Positions 1 to 7,391 are shown, counted from the stretch's first letter. The stretch is 11,879 bases of DNA from Brevundimonas sp. (GCA_022712235.1 JALAGW010000002.1:1-11879); one strand, 5' to 3'. Notes: generated by a model not told the origin, from the sequence alone. Numbers and translations are program-made.

Positions 1-435
1 CTGCTGGGGCGTCTGGCCGACTTCTCCGAGGAAACCACCGACCCGGTTCCCGCCCCCGTGGCGCGCTGGGCGGCCGAGGCCTTCAAGGTTCAGGTGGACG
101 GCAAGCCGACCGAGACCACGGTGGATGAAATCTATGTCGCCCTGCCTACGCCCGGCGGCGACGGATGGCTGACCATCGACCGTTCAACCGGGGAGGCCGT
201 GCATGAGAAGACCACGCGCGGCGCGATCGCCTACCTGAATGACCTGCACAAGGGTCGGAACGCCGGAAAGGTCTGGTACTGGTTCATCGACGTCTTCGCC
301 GTGGCCTGCGTGATCTTCTCCGTCACCGGTCTGGCCCTGCTGTGGCTGCACGCGCGCGGCCGTCCCTCGACCTGGCCCATCGTGGCCCTGGGTCTGCTGG
401 TTCCCGTCGTTATCGCCCTTCTGTTCATTCACTGA
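1..435 (+). CDS. PepSY-associated transmembrane protein, 3' part only
   Basis: The reading frame is open from base 1, so the true start lies upstream; 144 residues are visible before TGA at 433-435. The visible part has a hydrophilic segment of the PepSY type (a DEIYVALP strand, then GWLTIDRSTGEAV), a connecting stretch with the histidine motif NDLHKGR, and two hydrophobic helices at the C-terminus separated by a basic WLHARGRP loop. This layout matches small PepSY-associated TM-helix proteins of the inner membrane, which often sit in iron-uptake loci and are thought to pass electrons across the membrane. The two histidines could bind haem, which is inferred. It is followed 25 bases later by the DUF2271 gene, with ApbE and a diflavin reductase further along. 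PepSY and flavodoxin-reductase modules are often fused in one protein; here they are separate genes. Family assignment is fairly firm, but biochemical role is not known. Confidence 0.8.
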   Translation: MLGRLADFSEETTDPVPAPVARWAAEAFKVQVDGKPTETTVDEIYVALPTPGGDGWLTIDRSTGEAVHEKTTRGAIAYLNDLHKGRNAGKVWYWFIDVFAVACVIFSVTGLALLWLHARGRPSTWPIVALGLLVPVVIALLFIH

Positions 436-460
436 CCCTTTCACTGACGAGCCTTCCCTC

Positions 461-973
461 ATGCGCAAGCTTCCTCTCGTCCTGACCGCCGCCGGCCTCG
501 CCGCCGCGCCCGCCGTCGCCAGCGCCGCCGACCTGAGCGTCAGCGTCGAGCTACCGCGCATCGCCAGCGCCTCCTATCACCGGCCCTATGTGGCCGTGTG
601 GGTCGAGAAGCCGGACCAGTCGACGGCCCAGACCCTGGCCGTCTGGTATCAGCAGACCCGCAACAACGAGGGCGACGGCAAGGACTGGCTGAAGGACCTG
701 CGCACCTGGTGGCGCAAGGGCGGCCGGTCGATGGCCATGCCCGCCGACGGCGTGTCCGGCCCGACCAAGGCTCCTGGCCGTCATGCGGTGACCGTCCCCG
801 GCGCCCGCCTGCGCAACCTGCCCGCCGGCCAGTACAACATCGTCGTCGAGGCGGCCCGCGAACTGGGCGGCCGCGAGGTCGTCCGCGTGCCCTTCCGCTG
901 GGGCGGCGCCAACACCGCCGCCGGAACCGGCGCCACCGAACTGGGCGCCGTTCGCGTCGCCGTGACCCGCTAA
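461..973 (+). CDS. DUF2271 domain periplasmic protein
   Basis: A 170-residue protein with a Sec-type signal peptide (basic MRK, hydrophobic core, likely cut after ASA at about residue 22). The mature part is one small beta-rich domain with the DUF2271 hallmarks: VAVWVEKPD near residue 50, the WWRKGGR segment near residue 84, a PGRHAV segment, a PAGQYNIVVEAARELGGREV region and a C-terminal TELGAV ending. DUF2271 genes recur beside PepSY, DUF4198 and ApbE genes, as here. The C-terminal GTGATELG around Thr156/Thr159 resembles the S/T-G-A-T motif that ApbE flavinylates in other families, so it may carry covalent FMN; this is inference. The upstream gap is 25 bases with only a weak ribosome site (GACGAG well upstream). 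The next gene starts 11 bases after its stop, so they are probably co-transcribed. Confidence 0.83.
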   Translation: MRKLPLVLTAAGLAAAPAVASAADLSVSVELPRIASASYHRPYVAVWVEKPDQSTAQTLAVWYQQTRNNEGDGKDWLKDLRTWWRKGGRSMAMPADGVSGPTKAPGRHAVTVPGARLRNLPAGQYNIVVEAARELGGREVVRVPFRWGGANTAAGTGATELGAVRVAVTR

Positions 974-984
974 GGACCCTGACC

Positions 985-1779
985 ATGAAGAAGACGCTCG
1001 CCTTCCTGTCTCTGGCCGCCGTTCTGGCCGCGCCGCTTTCGGCCCAGGCCCACCGCGCCTGGCTGGCCCCGACCTCGACCGTGCTGTCGGGCAATGACGC
1101 CTGGGTCGGTTTCGACGCCGGCATGTCGAACGGAGTCTTCATCCCCGACCACGCCGCCATGCGCCTGGCCGGCCTGACCATCACCGCCCCGGACGGTTCG
1201 ACCGCCCAGGCCGAAAACGTCAATCAGGCCAAGTATCGTTCCAGCTTCGACCTGCACCTTTCGCAGCCGGGCACCTATCGCGTCGCCAATGTCGGTTCGG
1301 GCTTCATGGCCAGCTACAAGCAGGGCGGCGAGCAGAAGCGCTGGCGCGGGGCCGAGGCCGACTTCCCCGGCGCCCTGCCCGCTGACGCAACCGACGTCGT
1401 GGCCACGCGCACCGACAGCCGCACCGAAACCTTCGTGACCCTGGGCGAGCCGACCGATCTGGCCGTCGTCGGCAAGGGCCTGGAACTGGCGCCCGTCACC
1501 CACCCCAACGATCTGGCCGTCGGCGAGGCCGCCACCTTCAAGCTGCTGAAGGACGGTCAGCCCGCCGCCAACGTCGAGGTGACCATCGCGCGCGGCGGCA
1601 CCCGCTACCGCAACAACCCCGAAGAGATCACGGTCAAGACGGGCGCTGACGGCGCCTTCTCGGTGACCTGGCCGCAAGCCGGTCTCTACTGGCTGGGCGC
1701 CTCGGTGCGCACGGCGGGCGTGAACGGCCAGCCCGGCTCGAACGCCTCGTGGAACGGCGCGCTGGAAGTCCTGCCCTGA
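985..1779 (+). CDS. DUF4198 domain periplasmic protein
   Basis: A 264-residue secreted protein. The ATG at 985 follows an AGGA ribosome site at 972-975 and opens a typical signal peptide (MKKTLAFLSL onward, predicted cut after AQA at residue 22). The mature chain would then begin with His23 in HRAWLAPTS, the usual H-x-x-W opening of DUF4198 proteins. The rest is beta-rich: an N-terminal domain to about residue 160 and a C-terminal Ig-like or carboxypeptidase-regulatory-like domain from about 180 (KLLKDGQPAANVEVTI, then TGADGAFSVTWPQAGLYWL). Relatives of this family are linked to metal uptake, and a terminal histidine could help bind a metal. It sits 11 bases after the DUF2271 gene and probably shares its transcript. 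The longer reading frame that starts upstream overlaps the DUF2271 gene and is not credible. Confidence 0.85.
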   Translation: MKKTLAFLSLAAVLAAPLSAQAHRAWLAPTSTVLSGNDAWVGFDAGMSNGVFIPDHAAMRLAGLTITAPDGSTAQAENVNQAKYRSSFDLHLSQPGTYRVANVGSGFMASYKQGGEQKRWRGAEADFPGALPADATDVVATRTDSRTETFVTLGEPTDLAVVGKGLELAPVTHPNDLAVGEAATFKLLKDGQPAANVEVTIARGGTRYRNNPEEITVKTGADGAFSVTWPQAGLYWLGASVRTAGVNGQPGSNASWNGALEVLP

Positions 1780-2855
1780 CCGTCAAGAAGTCCAGTTCGG
1801 CCCCGCCGCCGCTCCAGCTCGGAGCGGCGGTTGAAGGCCGTCAGGACACACGCGTCCTGATCCCGCCGAGCGCCCGAGCGCCCGAGCGGCCGCCCAGCGA
1901 CCTGGTCTGGTCGCTAGCGGGGGAAAGCATGGGCACTACCTGGTCGGTGCGTCTGGTTCCGCCGCCGGGAACCACGCAGGATGTGTTTCAAGCGGCGATC
2001 GAGGAAGAGCTGGCGCGCATCATCGCCCTGTTCAGCCCGTGGACTCCGGGCAGCGAGATCAGTCGGTTCAACAACGCCCCCGCCGGGACGTGGAAGCTGT
2101 CGGACGACTTCTGGAGCCTGCTGAACGCCTCGCTGGATCTGGCTGACGACGTCAACGGCGCGGTCGATCCGACGCTGGGGGCTCTGGTCGATCTGTGGGG
2201 TTTCGGCCCGCCGGGACCGCGCGATCCGCTCAATCCCCTGCCCTCCGCCGAAGAGGTCGAGGCGGCGCTGGCCGTGTCCGGCTGGCAGAAGCTGAGGCTG
2301 AACCGCGACGCCCAGGCGGCGGTGCAGGCCGGCGGCATGAAGCTGGACTTCTCCGGCATCGCCAAGGGTCATGCCGTGGACCGCGTCTCTGCCCGTCTGA
2401 CCGAAATGGGCGCGACCTCGCATCTGGTGGAGATCGGCGGCGAACTTCTGGGGCGCGGCGTCAAGCCGGACGCCCAGCCCTGGTGGGTCGAGATCGAGGC
2501 CGTGCCGGGTTCGCCCGCGCCGCATACGGTGGCGGCCCTGTTCGACGTGGCGGTGGCCACCTCGGGCGACTGGCGCCGCGCCTTCGTGCACCAAGAGCGC
2601 CTCTATCCGCACACCATCGACGGTTCGACCGGGCGGCCGGTGGACAACGGGCTGGCGCAGGTGACGGTGTTCGACGCCTCGGCCATGCGCGCCGATGCCC
2701 TCGCCACGGCCCTGACCGTGCTCGGCCCCTATGAGGGGCCGGAGTTCGCCGAGGCCATGCAGGTCGCGGCTCATTTCGTCGAGCGCACGCCGCGCGGCCT
2801 GGTCGAGCGGATGACGCCCGCCTTCGCCGCCATGATGGACGAAGAAGAAGCCTGA
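1749..2855 (+). CDS. apbE: FAD:protein FMN transferase, ApbE family
   Basis: ApbE enzymes move FMN from FAD to a threonine or serine of a target protein, giving a covalent flavoprotein. The family motifs are all present in order (numbered from the GTG at 1749): MGTTWSVRL at 61, DPTLGALVDLWGFGP in the middle, LDFSGIAKGHAVD at 199-211, SGDWRR at 272, HTIDGSTGRPV at 288-298 and ADALATAL at 315. The start is uncertain. GTG 1749 overlaps the DUF4198 gene by 31 bases and lacks a good ribosome site, but is the only in-frame ATG/GTG/TTG ahead of the RVLIPP stretch common in relatives. ATG 1929 has GGGGGAAA upstream and would give a 308-residue protein. Neither version has a signal peptide or lipobox, so a cytoplasmic enzyme is predicted, although many ApbE proteins act outside the cytoplasm. 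Two bases separate it from the diflavin reductase gene. Confidence 0.9.
   Translation: MERRAGSPALTVKKSSSAPPPLQLGAAVEGRQDTRVLIPPSARAPERPPSDLVWSLAGESMGTTWSVRLVPPPGTTQDVFQAAIEEELARIIALFSPWTPGSEISRFNNAPAGTWKLSDDFWSLLNASLDLADDVNGAVDPTLGALVDLWGFGPPGPRDPLNPLPSAEEVEAALAVSGWQKLRLNRDAQAAVQAGGMKLDFSGIAKGHAVDRVSARLTEMGATSHLVEIGGELLGRGVKPDAQPWWVEIEAVPGSPAPHTVAALFDVAVATSGDWRRAFVHQERLYPHTIDGSTGRPVDNGLAQVTVFDASAMRADALATALTVLGPYEGPEFAEAMQVAAHFVERTPRGLVERMTPAFAAMMDEEEA
1806..1860. repeat. Two adjacent perfect hairpins at the DUF4198/ApbE junction
   Basis: Hairpin 1 has a perfect 10-bp stem (CCGCCGCTCC at 1806-1815, GGAGCGGCGG at 1821-1830) with a 5-base loop. Hairpin 2 has a perfect 7-bp stem (TCAGGAC at 1841-1847, GTCCTGA at 1854-1860) with a 6-base loop. 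Neither is followed by a run of T, so a classical intrinsic terminator is not supported; a processing site or partial terminator between the DUF4198 and ApbE messages is possible. If ApbE starts at 1749 these hairpins lie inside its coding region; if it starts at 1929 they lie in an untranslated gap. Confidence 0.5.
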
Positions 2856-2857
2856 CC

Positions 2858-4231
2858 GTGACCGCCGACCTGTCCCGTTGGCTGTGGGCCGGCGTCGCTC
2901 TGATCCTGTGGCTCGGCCTGATCGGCCTGACGGTGTGGCGCGTGCGCGCCGCCGCCCGCAGGGCCGCCGAACAGGGCCGCGCCCTGGCCCAGGCGGCGGG
3001 CGAGGACGCTGTCCTGATCGCCTTCGCCAGCCAGACCGGATTCGGCGAGGAACTGGCCTGGATGACGGCGCGGGCGCTGGGCGACGGCGGCGTGGGCGCA
3101 CGCCCCCTGTCATTTTCCGATCTGGATCTGGAGACGCTGCAGGGCGCGCGGCGCCTGCTGGTCATAGCCTCGACCACCGGCGAGGGCGACGCCCCCGACA
3201 GCGCCGCCCGTTTCGTGCGGCAGGCGATGAAGGCCGCCCCCGACCTGTCGCACCTGTCCTATGGCCTGCTGGCCCTGGGCGACCGGTCTTATGACGCCTA
3301 TTGCGGCTTCGGCCACGCGGTCGGCGACTGGCTGGACGGCTGCGGCGCCCAGACCCTGTTCGACCGGGTCGAGGTCGACAACGGCGACGCGGGCGCCATC
3401 CGTCACTGGCAGCATCAGTTGAACCAGATCACCGGCTCAACCGCCGCGCCCGACTGGACCCCGCCCGCCTATGACCGTTGGCGGCTGGTCGAGCGGACCC
3501 TGCTGAACGCGGGCAGCCCCGGCGGCGAGGCCTGGCACCTGGCCTTCGAGCCCATCGCCCACGCCCCCGACTGGGCGGCGGGCGACATCGCCGAGGTCGG
3601 CCTGCCCGTCCGCGACGGCGAACAGCCGGCCAGCCGTGAGTATTCGGTCGCCTCCCTGTCCTCGGACGGACGAGTCGAGTTCTGCATCCGCCTGATGACG
3701 CGTCCCGACGGCACGCCGGGTCTGGCCTCGGGCTGGCTGACGCAAGGTGCGCAGATCGGCGACGAAGTCGCCATGCGGGTCCGCGCCAATCGCAGCTTCC
3801 ACGCCCCGCCGCCGGAGGCCCCCATCATCCTGATCGGCAACGGCACCGGCATCGCCGGCCTGCGCGGCCACCTGAAGGCGCGGGCGCGGCAGGCGAAGAC
3901 CGGCGGCGCCTGGCTGCTGTTCGGCGAGCGAGCGCGGGCCCATGACGCCCTCTATGACGCCGATCTTCAAGCCTGGCTGACCTCCGGCGTGTTGACCCGG
4001 CTGGACCGGAGCTTCTCGCGCGACGGGGGCGAGAATCGCTATGTCCAGTCGCTGGTGGCGGAGCACGCACGCCCCATGGCCGACTGGGTCGATCGCGGCG
4101 CCTATGTCTATGTCTGCGGCAGCCTGGAAGGCATGTCGAAGGGCGTTCACGCGGCCCTGGAAGCGGCGCTGGGCGAGGAGCGGCTGACCTGGCTGACCGA
4201 GAGCGGGCGGTATCGGCGGGACGTTTACTGA
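2858..4231 (+). CDS. Membrane-anchored flavodoxin/FNR diflavin reductase (sulfite-reductase flavoprotein-like)
   Basis: A 457-residue protein starting at GTG 2858, two bases after the apbE stop. Order of parts: one N-terminal membrane helix (about residues 8-27) followed by an arginine-rich cytoplasmic stretch; a flavodoxin domain (about 52-190) with the FMN loops FASQTGFGEE (56-65) and STTGEGDAPDS (105 on) and the LALGDRSYDAYCGFG segment; then a CysJ-like FNR module with REYSVAS at 260-266 for FAD, GNGTGIAGLRGH at 327 on for NADP(H), YVCGSLEGMSKGVH at 418 on, and an aromatic C-terminus YRRDVY. It should carry electrons from NAD(P)H through FAD and FMN on the cytoplasmic face of the membrane. 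No sulfite-reduction genes are nearby, so a link to the PepSY protein and siderophore iron reduction is the better reading. In many bacteria this module is fused to PepSY. Confidence 0.9.
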   Translation: MTADLSRWLWAGVALILWLGLIGLTVWRVRAAARRAAEQGRALAQAAGEDAVLIAFASQTGFGEELAWMTARALGDGGVGARPLSFSDLDLETLQGARRLLVIASTTGEGDAPDSAARFVRQAMKAAPDLSHLSYGLLALGDRSYDAYCGFGHAVGDWLDGCGAQTLFDRVEVDNGDAGAIRHWQHQLNQITGSTAAPDWTPPAYDRWRLVERTLLNAGSPGGEAWHLAFEPIAHAPDWAAGDIAEVGLPVRDGEQPASREYSVASLSSDGRVEFCIRLMTRPDGTPGLASGWLTQGAQIGDEVAMRVRANRSFHAPPPEAPIILIGNGTGIAGLRGHLKARARQAKTGGAWLLFGERARAHDALYDADLQAWLTSGVLTRLDRSFSRDGGENRYVQSLVAEHARPMADWVDRGAYVYVCGSLEGMSKGVHAALEAALGEERLTWLTESGRYRRDVY

Positions 4232-4358
4232 GCTTTCTCCTCCCCATGAAATGGGGAGGTGGATCGACGCCGAAGACGACCAGACGGAGGGGCGCGGTAA
4301 GGCCAAGAAGCCCCTCCACCGCTACGCGGTCCCCCTCCCCACAAGTGGGGAGGAAAGC
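4232..4358. repeat. Repeat A: head-to-head pair of dispersed palindromic elements between convergent genes
   Basis: This block fills almost exactly the 132-base gap between the diflavin reductase and the dioxygenase genes. It is bounded by GCTTT at the left and AAAGC at the right. The left half holds the hairpin CCTCCCCAT-GAA-ATGGGGAGG (4239-4259). The right half, in the opposite direction, holds CCTCCCCAC-AA-GTGGGGAGG (4334-4353) and the inner hairpin ACCGC-TAC-GCGGT. An 8-bp inverted pair, GGAGGGGC (4286-4293) and GCCCCTCC (4310-4317), closes the centre. The two halves are different subtypes: the left has GGTGGATCG after its stem, the right reads GGGGGACCG in the same sense. Its position suggests a two-way terminator or mRNA 3' end protector. 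It contains no gene. Confidence 0.85.
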
Positions 4359-4363
4359 AGCGA

Positions 4364-5041
4364 CTACACCTCCGCCCAAAGACGCAGCAGGTTGTGACAG
4401 AGGCCAGTCAGAGCGATCACGGCCCGCTCCTGCGGCCCCTTGGCCAGGTTCACCCGCTGGGTGGCCACGTCGAGGCGGAACAGGCTTTCGCGGTCGGCGT
4501 CGTCGCGAACCAGGCTCTGCAGCCACATGAAGCTGGAGACGCGAGCGCCGCGCGTGACGGGCGTGACGCGGTGCAGGCTCTTGGACGGATAGAGAACCAG
4601 ATCCCCCGCCGGCAGCTTGACCGACTGCGATCCGTACAACTCCTCGATGATCAGTTCGCCGCCGTCGTAGTCCTCGGGCTCGGACAGGAAGAGGGTGGCC
4701 GACAGGTCGCTGCGAATGCGGACATCCCCGCGCTGGCGGATGGCGTTGTCGACATGGACGCCGAACTCCCCGCCGCCCTCATAGCGGTTGAACAGGGGCG
4801 GAAAGATCGTGTGCGGCAGGGCGGCCGAGACGAACATGGGATTGGCGTTCAGGGCCTGGACGATCAGGGCCGAGACTTCGCGCGCCTCGGCGCTGTCCTC
4901 GGGCAGTTGCTGATTGCGCTTGGCCGTCGCCGACTGATGGCCCGAGGTCATGTTGCCGTCAGCCCAAGGACCGGCGTCCAGGGTCCGGCGCAGGGCCGCG
5001 ACCTCGGCCTTGGTGAAGACGTCGGGGATGTGCAGCAGCAT
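4364..5041 (-). CDS. piuC: Fe(II)/2-oxoglutarate dioxygenase, PKHD-type hydroxylase (PiuC/YbiX family)
   Basis: A 225-residue protein, the normal length for the PiuC/YbiX family, starting MLLHIPDVFTKAEV. The iron ligands are His96 and Asp98 (HVDNA) and His157 (SKSLHRV), and Arg167 (RGARVSS) is placed to bind 2-oxoglutarate. Other family marks are NRYEGGGEFGVH, SATLFLSEPEDYDGGEL and the C-terminal LTGLCHNLLRLWAEV. The substrate of this family is not established; the gene is usually next to a Fiu/PiuA-type catecholate siderophore receptor, as here, and is commonly iron-regulated. The ATG at 5041 has a good purine-rich ribosome site (GAGAGAG) just upstream. The gene lies 82 bases downstream of the receptor gene, with a terminator-like hairpin between. 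Its stop is 5 bases from repeat A, and it converges with the diflavin reductase gene. Confidence 0.92.
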   Translation of the reverse strand: MLLHIPDVFTKAEVAALRRTLDAGPWADGNMTSGHQSATAKRNQQLPEDSAEAREVSALIVQALNANPMFVSAALPHTIFPPLFNRYEGGGEFGVHVDNAIRQRGDVRIRSDLSATLFLSEPEDYDGGELIIEELYGSQSVKLPAGDLVLYPSKSLHRVTPVTRGARVSSFMWLQSLVRDDADRESLFRLDVATQRVNLAKGPQERAVIALTGLCHNLLRLWAEV

Positions 5042-5056
5042 GGCTCTCTCACCGGG

Positions 5057-5099
5057 AAAAACGCATCGGCCCCGCCGCTCGGATGAACGACGGGGCCGA
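5057..5099 (-). terminator. Intrinsic terminator or attenuator after the TonB receptor gene
   Basis: Read on the - strand, a 9-bp perfect GC-rich stem (TCGGCCCCG / CGGGGCCGA, bases 5091-5099 and 5066-5074) is followed by TGCG and five T (5057-5061). It lies between the receptor stop and the dioxygenase start. It could end the receptor message, letting a smaller amount read through into piuC. Confidence 0.65.
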
Positions 5100-5123
5100 C
5101 ATGATGGCGCGAAACGCGGTCGC

Positions 5124-7391
5124 TTAGTAGCGGAGGTTCAGCGTCAGGATGGCCGAACGGGCAGGCGCCACGTCGGCGTGGTGAACGCCGTTGGTGCGAA
5201 TGATGTATTCCTCGTCGCCCGCGTTCTGGACGTTCAACTGCAGCGAGGCGCGGTCGTTGATGTCGTAGGAGGCGAACAGGTCCACGCGAGTATAGGCCGG
5301 AGCGTAGATGCGATTGCCGCCGCCGCCGGCGCCGCCCTGATTGCCGCCGAACGACTTGGACACGTAATAGACCCCGCCGCCCAGGCTCAGCTTGGGCATG
5401 ACGCGGTAGGTGGTGAACAGGCTGGCGCTGTGCTCCGGCGTATTGGCCAGGGAATCGCCGACGTTGACGTTGTTGTAGGCGCCCTCGGTCAGTTCGGAGT
5501 CCATCCAGGTGTAGCCGCCGAAGACCTGCCACTTGTCGGTGACATTGCCCGAGACGCCGAGTTCCAGACCTTGGACCTCGGCCTCGCCGGCCTGTTCATA
5601 GACGCCCGGCTCGATCTGGATCTGGGCGTTCTTGCGAACCGTCTTGAACAGGGCCCCGCTGAGCGCCAGACGGTCGCCGAACAGGTTGGCCTTAGCGCCG
5701 ATCTCGAAGCTGTCGGTCTCTTCCGGGTCCAGCAGGGTGGTGGCCAGGTTGCCCGTGCCCGTGCCCGTGCCGCCGTTCTGGTCCCCGGCCGATATGGTCG
5801 GCGGCGTCGAGGATGTGGCGTAGGAGGCGTAGAGACTGGTGTTGGGCGTTGGCTTGTAGACGAAGCCGACCTGATAGTTGACAAAGTCCCAGCTGCTGCT
5901 GACCGGAGTGTAGACCGGCGCCGTCACCGTGCCCGAGGCGTTGATGGCGTCGACCGAATAGTCGTCCCAGCGCAGGCCTAGGTTGACGATGAACTTCTCG
6001 CCGAAGCTGATGGAGTCGAAGGCGTAAACGCCCATCGAATCCGTGTCGGTCTTGCTGACCAGACCGCGCGTGATCGTGCCGGTCCAGGGGTCGTTCGGGT
6101 TGGGGTTATAGACCGGGGTGCAGTCGAAGCCTGTCAGCGGCGCGGGGCAGGCGCTGCCCGACAGGGTCGTGACTGCATAGGAGGCGTTCTTGTTGGTCTC
6201 GCGCGACAGCTCCAGGCCCACGTCGAAGCTGTGTTTGATCGAACCGGTCGTGAAAGAGCCGTGCAGGTCGGTGACATTGGCCAGGGTTTCGGCCGGGTTC
6301 CAGCGCGACTTCAGACCGCGTTTCATCCACCAGACGCCGTCGATCTGCTGCGCCGCGCCGCCGTCGCCGGGGTTGGTGACGACATAGTCGTTCAGCGTCT
6401 GCGCCCAGCGCGTGACGTTGCGGATCGCCAGGGTGTCGCTGAAGCGATGTTCGGCGTTCAGCGTCAGGCTGTCGACCGTATTCGTCAGATAGTCGCGCGC
6501 CTTCAGCCCGTAGAAGCTGTCGTAAGGGACGTCGAGAACGCCCGAGGCGTCGGGGCGCGGCGCCGTGGCCCCGCCCAGCTTGGTGTAGAGCGGGATGCCG
6601 TAGTCAGGCATCTGGTCGCTGTCGAGATGGTAGTAGCTGGCGGTCACGGTCGTCGGCGTGCCGAGGCCCACGGCGACGGCGGCGGCGACGCCCCACTTGT
6701 CGAAGTCGACGGCGTCGCGACCGGCGACGTCGCCCTGGGCGGCCATCAGGTTCAGGCGCATGGCGGCCGTCGGGCTGACCTGCCAGTTGGCGTCGACCGT
6801 GCCGCGCGCATAGGCGTCAGTGCCGGCGCCGACCGAACCGTGGATAAAGTTCTGCAGGCGCGGAGCCTTGGAGCCCAGGTTGATGCTGCCGCCGCCCGAG
6901 CCGCGGCCCGAATAGACCGAGTCCGGCCCCTTGATGACCTCGACCTGTTCCAGGTTGAAGACTTCGCGCTGCTGGCCGCCGGTATCGCGGATGCCGTCGA
7001 CGAAGATGTTGTTGCCCGAGGCCTGGCCGCGGATGAAGGGACGGTCGGCCAGGGGCTGGCCGCCTTCGCCGGCGCCGAAGGTGATGCCCGGCGAGGTGCG
7101 CAGGATGTCCTGCAGCGAGGTGGCGGCGGTCTGCTCGATGATCTGCTGCGGGATCACCGTGACCGAACGCGGCGTGTCTACCAGAGGGGCGACGAAGGTC
7201 GGGTCCTTGGGCTCGCGCTTGACGCGTTGGCCATGCACGTCAACCGCGCTCAGGGTGGTGGCGTCCTGGGTGATGTCCGCCGTGGCGATCGGGGCTTCGT
7301 CAGCGGCCATGGCGGGCGCAGCGCACAGCATGCCAGCGGCGCTGGAAGCGAACAGGAGCGCCTTGAGCGCGGAGGAACGAGCGTCGGACAT
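5124..7391 (-). CDS. TonB-dependent siderophore receptor (Fiu/PiuA-like)
   Basis: A 755-residue outer-membrane receptor. From ATG 7391 it has a signal peptide (MSDARSSALK onward, likely cut after AMA at residue 29), a TonB-box-like stretch near 45-52 (TTLSAVDV), a plug domain from about residue 72 (DTPRSVTVIPQQI, then RPFIRGQASGNNIFVDGIRD and VEVIKGPDSVYSGRGSGGG), a long beta-barrel, and a C-terminal strand ending in tyrosine (LTLNLRY), as expected for export through BAM. The plug is of the siderophore type, and the neighbouring dioxygenase points to a catecholate substrate; the actual ligand cannot be read from sequence. The start is open to question: ATG 7391 has no ribosome site, whereas an in-frame TTG at 7454 follows AGGAG at good distance and would add 21 residues to the signal peptide. 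A barrel segment near 5751-5768 carries a small in-frame tandem repeat. Confidence 0.93.
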   Translation of the reverse strand: MSDARSSALKALLFASSAAGMLCAAPAMAADEAPIATADITQDATTLSAVDVHGQRVKREPKDPTFVAPLVDTPRSVTVIPQQIIEQTAATSLQDILRTSPGITFGAGEGGQPLADRPFIRGQASGNNIFVDGIRDTGGQQREVFNLEQVEVIKGPDSVYSGRGSGGGSINLGSKAPRLQNFIHGSVGAGTDAYARGTVDANWQVSPTAAMRLNLMAAQGDVAGRDAVDFDKWGVAAAVAVGLGTPTTVTASYYHLDSDQMPDYGIPLYTKLGGATAPRPDASGVLDVPYDSFYGLKARDYLTNTVDSLTLNAEHRFSDTLAIRNVTRWAQTLNDYVVTNPGDGGAAQQIDGVWWMKRGLKSRWNPAETLANVTDLHGSFTTGSIKHSFDVGLELSRETNKNASYAVTTLSGSACPAPLTGFDCTPVYNPNPNDPWTGTITRGLVSKTDTDSMGVYAFDSISFGEKFIVNLGLRWDDYSVDAINASGTVTAPVYTPVSSSWDFVNYQVGFVYKPTPNTSLYASYATSSTPPTISAGDQNGGTGTGTGNLATTLLDPEETDSFEIGAKANLFGDRLALSGALFKTVRKNAQIQIEPGVYEQAGEAEVQGLELGVSGNVTDKWQVFGGYTWMDSELTEGAYNNVNVGDSLANTPEHSASLFTTYRVMPKLSLGGGVYYVSKSFGGNQGGAGGGGNRIYAPAYTRVDLFASYDINDRASLQLNVQNAGDEEYIIRTNGVHHADVAPARSAILTLNLRY

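Noticed and set aside
598..984. Upstream extension of the DUF4198 gene
   Set aside because: It overlaps the DUF2271 gene in another frame, and the signal peptide and ribosome site place the start at 985.
1914..3113. Long - strand frame opposite apbE and the diflavin reductase
   Set aside because: It spans two well-supported genes on the other strand and is arginine/proline-rich with no motif.
2858..4231. Calling the diflavin reductase cysJ of sulfite assimilation
   Set aside because: It has a membrane anchor and shows no sulfur-assimilation neighbours; the iron-locus context fits better.
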